From assembly GCA_007449985.2 (NCBI GenBank), contig VIIQ02000141.1, positions 124,001 to 188,000 of the forward strand: a DNA stretch of 64,000 nucleotides. The letters are read 5' to 3'. The translations under genes were made by a program, and so were the position numbers. The stretch comes from Desmodesmus armatus (Eukaryota > Chlorophyta > Chlorophyceae > Sphaeropleales > Scenedesmaceae). A model generated the notes under the pieces. The model was not told the DNA's origin, ran no database searches, and worked only from the letters and a program-made list of their open reading frames with translations. How positions within the stretch are numbered: position 1 is the stretch's first letter; each line of letters starts with the position of its first letter. Below, piece after piece: positions 60,601 through 64,000 of the stretch.

Positions 60601-63600
60601 GATGGGGCGGTAGCAGTCTTTGTCAGATGGCGCTTGTGACGCCTGCGGCTTAGGGACAGGGGTGACCTTGCTGCACACTAGTTCGTCACAGCCGCCGTCA
60701 CTAGCTGAGGTCAATGCCTTGTGCATGACACTTGTCACACACTCCACAAAAGGGGGGCACCCATAGGACAGCTCGCCATCCTCTACTGCAGCCGTGTCTG
60801 CTGCCCCGCTGTCTGCGGCAGGTGCTTTCAGCAGTTCGCAAGTAAGGCCTTGCAAGTCAGGTGCCTTGCCAGTAGGCAGGGTGGCCAAGACTTGTCCAAC
60901 CTCACTCACAGTAACCGGGTGGTTCAAATCCTCAAACAAGGCTGCATCCCGCCTACAAGCATCATACAAAGTTGCCCGTGTGTCCAGCTCCTCGGCGGTG
61001 AGGTGCTGTTCCACAGGCTGCGCTCCCATGATGCCATCAAAGTGGGCAGTCCATTCATGCACGTCTGTAACAGGACAAGTCCCCCCCCCGCCCCCCCTTC
61101 AGGACTTTCCAGAAATCCCTCTGGTGGTCACTGAAATATGTCTCTATCAGATCCTGCAGATACTTGTGCTCATACGTGCGTTTGGCATGCCTATTGACCT
61201 GCTTGTATGTGCGCCGGCATGCAATCATGGTGGTGTGCAGCCCCGCCACAACCAACGGATCCAACTGCTGCTGGGATGCACGCCACCAGGCCTGCCATGC
61301 AGCACGGAAGTTGTCGCGTGCTTGTGCACAATCTGGTGTGAACCAAGGCGCGTGCGAGCCAGGAGCTTGCGAGCCTCCATGTGATCGAAGGGTCTCCATG
61401 GCTGCAGCCCGATTGACTGCCACCAGCCGTGTCACAGCATCCCCCCACGAGGCTGTGCCAGCATCTACTGCTGCTCGCAAGCTGGCCAGGTCAGCCTCTC
61501 GGCTGTGAAGGGCCTCTATATATTCCCTGCGCTGTTGTCCCCTAGGCCGTAGTGTTCTTGGGCAGCGGGCCCCAGTAGGGGCAGCTGCTTGCAAGGCCCG
61601 CTGCATATTGATGCATACTGACAATGCAGCATGATCCTTTGAAGCCAACTCCCCCGGCCTGGCCAAGACCTGGAAGGACCGCACTGAATCATACAACCCA
61701 GACGAGACAATGCCATAGTCCACAACACTACTACCAGTGTTCACAAAACAAATACACAATATTGCATCATCCCCCTGGTGTACATAAGTTTGTGTTTGTC
61801 GGATATTGCCCTGACCCACCCCTGTGCTCCCAGTGTGGTGGTGGCACCTGTCAACAAGCTCATGGCCTCAAGCAACCCATCACAGGCAGCAGAAGGACGA
61901 GCGCTGGCTCTGAAAGCAGCAGTGGCAGTCAGGCAATCTGGCCTCCTGCAGAAGCTGCAGAAAGAGCTGAGTGCTGCAGCAGAGCAAATGGAGGCTGCTC
62001 ACAATACATTTGTGCCATTCCTGGAGGTGGGTGTTGGGGTGGGAACGTTGCTTGAGCGTCTCTAAGTCGACAATCATTGACAGCTGCAACATGTGCACAC
62101 AAAGCATGTGCACGCAAAGCAATGGATGGCAGACCCCTCCATCCTGGACAAGGGTCTGGAGACCTGCAGCAGGTCTCCAGACCAGCTGCAGGACACTGCC
62201 AGCACTGCGCATGTGTGCTGGACACTGCACCAGGTTTTGTTGTGCCTTGAAGCAGGGGTGGTGTGCTGATCAAGAGCCAGCGCAGGGTTGGAGACACCTC
62301 ATGCACTTGCAAGACTTGACTATGAAGCCTAGCAGAAGCCCTGCACCGTACTGCATGCATCCAGGTCCCAACTGTGCAGGACATGAGTAGCTTCCCAAGT
62401 GCGCACAACTGATATCTAGAGGTTTATGTGTTCCTCTCATCTGTGAATGCCATCACAGAGCTCACAGAAGATCTGTGAGAAGCACTACAAAGGCCTGCAG
62501 CTACAGGAAACAGTCCTGCGCAGCCTGCATGACAAGATGGAGATCATCCTTGGCTGGATGGGGCACCTGGCCCTTGTTTGGCCCAGCAATTTGATGGCAT
62601 CAGCTGGCGAAGGACCTGAGGCTGCGAGGGCGCTCCTGCTCACCTCCATGTACATGCGGCATGTGCTGAATGTCAAGAAGGTGGGTGCCTGCTGGCCAGG
62701 CTTTCATGGTGGCAGCTCACTGGCGATTTTCTAGTGCCAACCCTCTGAGACACATAGAAATCGGCACAAATTTGTCCCAGTACCTCTCAGTATGAGCCTG
62801 CACATCCGACACTCGGGCTATTGCCAAGCTTGCGGCCTGCCAACGCTTTGACAGGTGCCTGTCATCCACACAGGCACCCGTGGCCCAACAGCTCCTTACC
62901 CTGATCTGCATTGCTGCAGCACCACCCTGTCACAAATGGGGCCCCCGCCTGTTCCCTCCTCTGCAGGTCAAATCCAAGCTCCACAGCAGCCTAGCCCGCC
63001 ACTGGCACCTGGGAGCCTTCCAGCTGCCTGATTGCAGCAACGACAGCAGCCTAGCCACAGCAGTCTACACCGCAGCAGTGCTACAACAGCGCCTCAGCCA
63101 GCTGCCGCAGCAGCTGCCAAAGGCCGTGCAGCACCTGACAGAGCGGCCAGTGCAGTCAACTGCCTGCTGTTTACCTGTAGTCAGCACCTATGGGCTGCAG
63201 CTGCTATACCACCTCTGCCAGCAAGCCGGCAGCATGCAGCTGCCCCCAGCAGCCACACAAAGCGCGGGAAGTAGCATTGGCAGCAACAGCAGCAGTATCG
63301 GTCACGCAGACGGTGTGAGCGCGTCACAGCAGGCTGCGGGTGTGCTGCTGGTTCGTGCTGACAGACTTGCCAGCCAGACCCTGCAGCAGCTGCCCAGCGG
63401 CCCAGCTGTTGCGCAGGCCCTTCTGGGCATGTTTGAGGACCTATGGAGGCAGCAGGGGGCCACGCCCTCCTTTGGACACCAGCTGGCACACGGGATACAT
63501 GGCTTGCTGCCATTAGCCAGTGGTCCTGACAGCACCAGTGGCAGCGGCAAGGGCAGGCGCAAGTACCGTGCTGCTAGGGGCGATGCTTGCAGCAGTGTTG

Positions 63601-64000
63601 ACAGCAGCAGCGGTGGTGGGAGCAGCAGTGTCCACGGCCTGCTGCTACTGCCCCTGCCAGAGTGCCTCCAGGCCCTCACAGCAGCGGCAGGCTTGCTGCA
63701 GCGGACTCGACTCCCGTGTACTCATGCAGCCACCAGTAATGCAGCCCAACGTCAGCCACCTGCAGACCTGCAGGTTGAGACTCTTCCTCCCAGCGGGCAA
63801 AGTGCCGCAGCTGGCGGCCACCTGCACCTGTGTTTACAGCCCAACAGCACGCAGTTGAAGCAGCTGCCAATGCTGTTGCTTGTGTCTGCAGCAGCAGCCA
63901 TGCGGGTAGCTCCTGTAGAGGAGGCCTTGCCGCTGGTGCTGGCTGCCGTATCAGCAGCAGGGCATAGGTTTGGCTCATGGATTACAAAGGCCTACGACCT
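57695..64000 (+). CDS. Unrecognised Leu/Gln-rich protein, 3' end outside window
   Basis: I do not recognise this gene. Exons 57695-57993, 61834-62026, 62459-62680 and 62967 to the window end join with matching phases (2/2, 0/0, 0/0) and leave an open frame of about 582 residues. The start is tentative: the ATG at 57695 (MTELKPPKLGQLG) lies in a frame open further upstream. The N-terminal part contains SAQHTVLVLYR and APVNKLMAS; the middle is helical (QKLQKELSAAAEQMEAAH; EKHYKGLQLQETVLRSLHDK); the rest is Leu/Gln/Ala-rich with Ser-rich loops (SSSGGGSSS). Composition resembles the large gene at 9032-23340, but I see no shared motif that proves relation. The first intron is 3.8 kb because of an antisense LINE insertion. 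Confidence 0.6.
58489..61077 (-). CDS. LINE reverse transcriptase ORF
   Basis: About 860 residues read without a stop. Visible RT motifs: SKVTPVPKP and YRPIGVGSVFGRVLDRIL (motifs 1-2), QCGFR, AVFVDFKKAFD (motif A with catalytic Asp), RQGSELSPLLFGLFMDLL (motif B) and VMYADDVNLLA (motif C, YADD). Near the C-terminus CPLCSG followed by HFVLECPAYDHI gives the Cys/His cluster common in LINE ORF2. The protein ends with a hydrophobic stretch. The catalytic residues are intact. No RNase H domain was recognised. The frame is broken from the upstream endonuclease part at a C homopolymer (61081-61099). Confidence 0.9.
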   Translation of the reverse strand, partial: CPVTDVHEWTAHFDGIMGAQPVEQHLTAEELDTRATLYDACRRDAALFEDLNHPVTVSEVGQVLATLPTGKAPDLQGLTCELLKAPAADSGAADTAAVEDGELSYGCPPFVECVTSVMHKALTSASDGGCDELVCSKVTPVPKPQASQAPSDKDCYRPIGVGSVFGRVLDRILHRRFDRIVEREGIRAPTQCGFRGKYGCLDALFTLQHLISQVHWTGQGSSPQRSRLWAVFVDFKKAFDLVRRDLLIARCRELGVHGPFLEAVTALYDRVLVRVCVNGRLGPAFQTHRGTRQGSELSPLLFGLFMDLLHELILLRVPGAGPVIGNLRVPDVMYADDVNLLAWACHHIQQLLDCLSLFCRLFDMEVNLAKTHVVVFRRPGVTCPADVLTYRGQALRYEDSCTYLGLQLHATKGFDTASGQLASKGRKALFGLLHLLRLHHVSQGDLRLRMFDILVEPVLSYGAHIWGPFMCRKWLTDAFTGPACEADAVHFLFLRELYGAHRTASRDVLLRDTHRASLPCRWLSLAASWWAKLAAMEPDRLAHQVWLADIDMMLRGCVNCWTFHLLEGLEDIGFVEGDLWRSGTPGVTVDSVKAINITKEAVMQAALRYQAAHWQTVVLASADPRAGVSVSTHLRTHAAWVHALEANVVHGRDNAPRFHQLCLPRGILRCLGRYRLGGHHLSGRLHGGGRQNGRTCPLCSGRGLRAEWHDTLVARCGGDRPEDLLHFVLECPAYDHIRDKYASVFAYGGGDSVQRCMQLVFSTTHQTQLAHCIAAMDVYRRHLLGKGNLFGVRPVQQPDGYVAVMPYPACLRRAMSSPLSTQLLRLGARHSHTLALAAGALVVAVFWVLLCVLAHQMIGLMC
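61081..61830 (-). pseudogene. LINE endonuclease C-terminal remnant and linker
   Basis: About 250 residues. The segment SSVVDYGIVSSGLYDSV followed by KDHAALSVCI corresponds to the C-terminal end of the APE endonuclease (SDH motif region, here KDH); the rest is the linker to RT with RRTYKQVNRHAKRTYEH. The N-terminal endonuclease, with its catalytic Glu and Asp residues, is absent. The frame runs into a different one at the G tract (C on plus strand) 61081-61099, a homopolymer where a sequencing indel is as likely as a real mutation. Confidence 0.75.
62153..62183. repeat. Perfect hairpin, 14-bp arms with 3-nt loop
   Basis: GGTCTGGAGACCTG, CAG loop, then CAGGTCTCCAGACC. The arms are exactly complementary. 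It lies in the intron between the second and third exons of the last gene. Confidence 0.9.

Larger units (their letters stand above)
58489..61830 (-). mobile_element. 5'-truncated LINE (APE-type) retrotransposon in an intron
   Basis: On the minus strand, opposite to the host gene, lies a non-LTR element: the end of an apurinic endonuclease domain, a linker, a full reverse transcriptase and a C-terminal Cys/His region. The 5' end stops inside the endonuclease near 61800-61830, almost at the acceptor of the host exon (61834). Its 3' end was not found: no poly(A) tail (poly-T on this strand) is visible left of 58489, and bounds further left are uncertain. Such 5' truncation is the usual result of incomplete target-primed reverse transcription. 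Confidence 0.85.

Noticed and set aside
1..64000. CRISPR arrays, prokaryotic operons, plasmid or phage origins
   Set aside because: Repeats present are minisatellites, tandem duplications or CAG runs; there are no regular short repeats with unique spacers, and genes have spliceosomal introns.

Overview
The window looks like nuclear DNA of a green alga of the class Chlorophyceae, order Chlamydomonadales, perhaps close to Haematococcus. That placement is inferred from several things. Genes are broken into many short exons whose introns almost always end in GCAG. Proteins are padded with Ala, Gln and Ser runs encoded by GCA/CAG-rich tracts. TGTAA, the usual chlorophycean poly(A) signal, follows several genes. 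The gene families present (beta-helix/multi-membrane protein, AP2 factor with a terminal AP2 domain, LINE) also fit. Nothing prokaryotic is visible. All exon models below were built by eye from splice sites, phase continuity and protein similarity; no alignment was run.

Layout, left to right. (1) 75-2150 (+): 3' part of a patatin-like phospholipase. (2) 2941-8435 (-): secreted beta-helix protein with a C-terminal block of membrane helices, five exons, 1436 aa. (3) 9032 to about 23340 (-): one very large gene of roughly 3,600 aa, Ala/Leu/Gln-rich and helical, family not recognised, probably plastid-targeted. (4) 23686-26977 (+): FG-nucleoporin NUP58, with a one-base frame break near its end. 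(5) 27722-30741 (+): plant-type translation initiation factor eIF4B. (6) 30742-34486: gene-poor, holding a 980-bp tandem duplication. (7) 34487-35588 (-): TSR2, a ribosome biogenesis factor. (8) 36014-52327 (+): TFIID subunit TAF1, 34 exons, 2212 aa, ending in a bromodomain plus a CW-type zinc finger. (9) 54385-56666 (+): AP2-domain transcription factor. (10) 57695 to beyond 64000 (+): unrecognised gene whose first visible intron holds an antisense, 5'-truncated LINE retrotransposon with a nearly intact reverse transcriptase.

The genes do not form a pathway or operon. Several are housekeeping functions of gene expression (nuclear pore, translation initiation, Rps26 escort, TFIID). Two head-to-head pairs (large gene/NUP58 and TSR2/TAF1) share short intergenic regions that probably act as bidirectional promoters. 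The most notable items are the TAF1 architecture (CW finger gained, zinc knuckle not seen, unusual insertion in the core, bromodomain with His at the acetyl-lysine anchor), the very large unrecognised protein, and a frame-preserving minisatellite that multiplies one of that gene's 3' splice sites.
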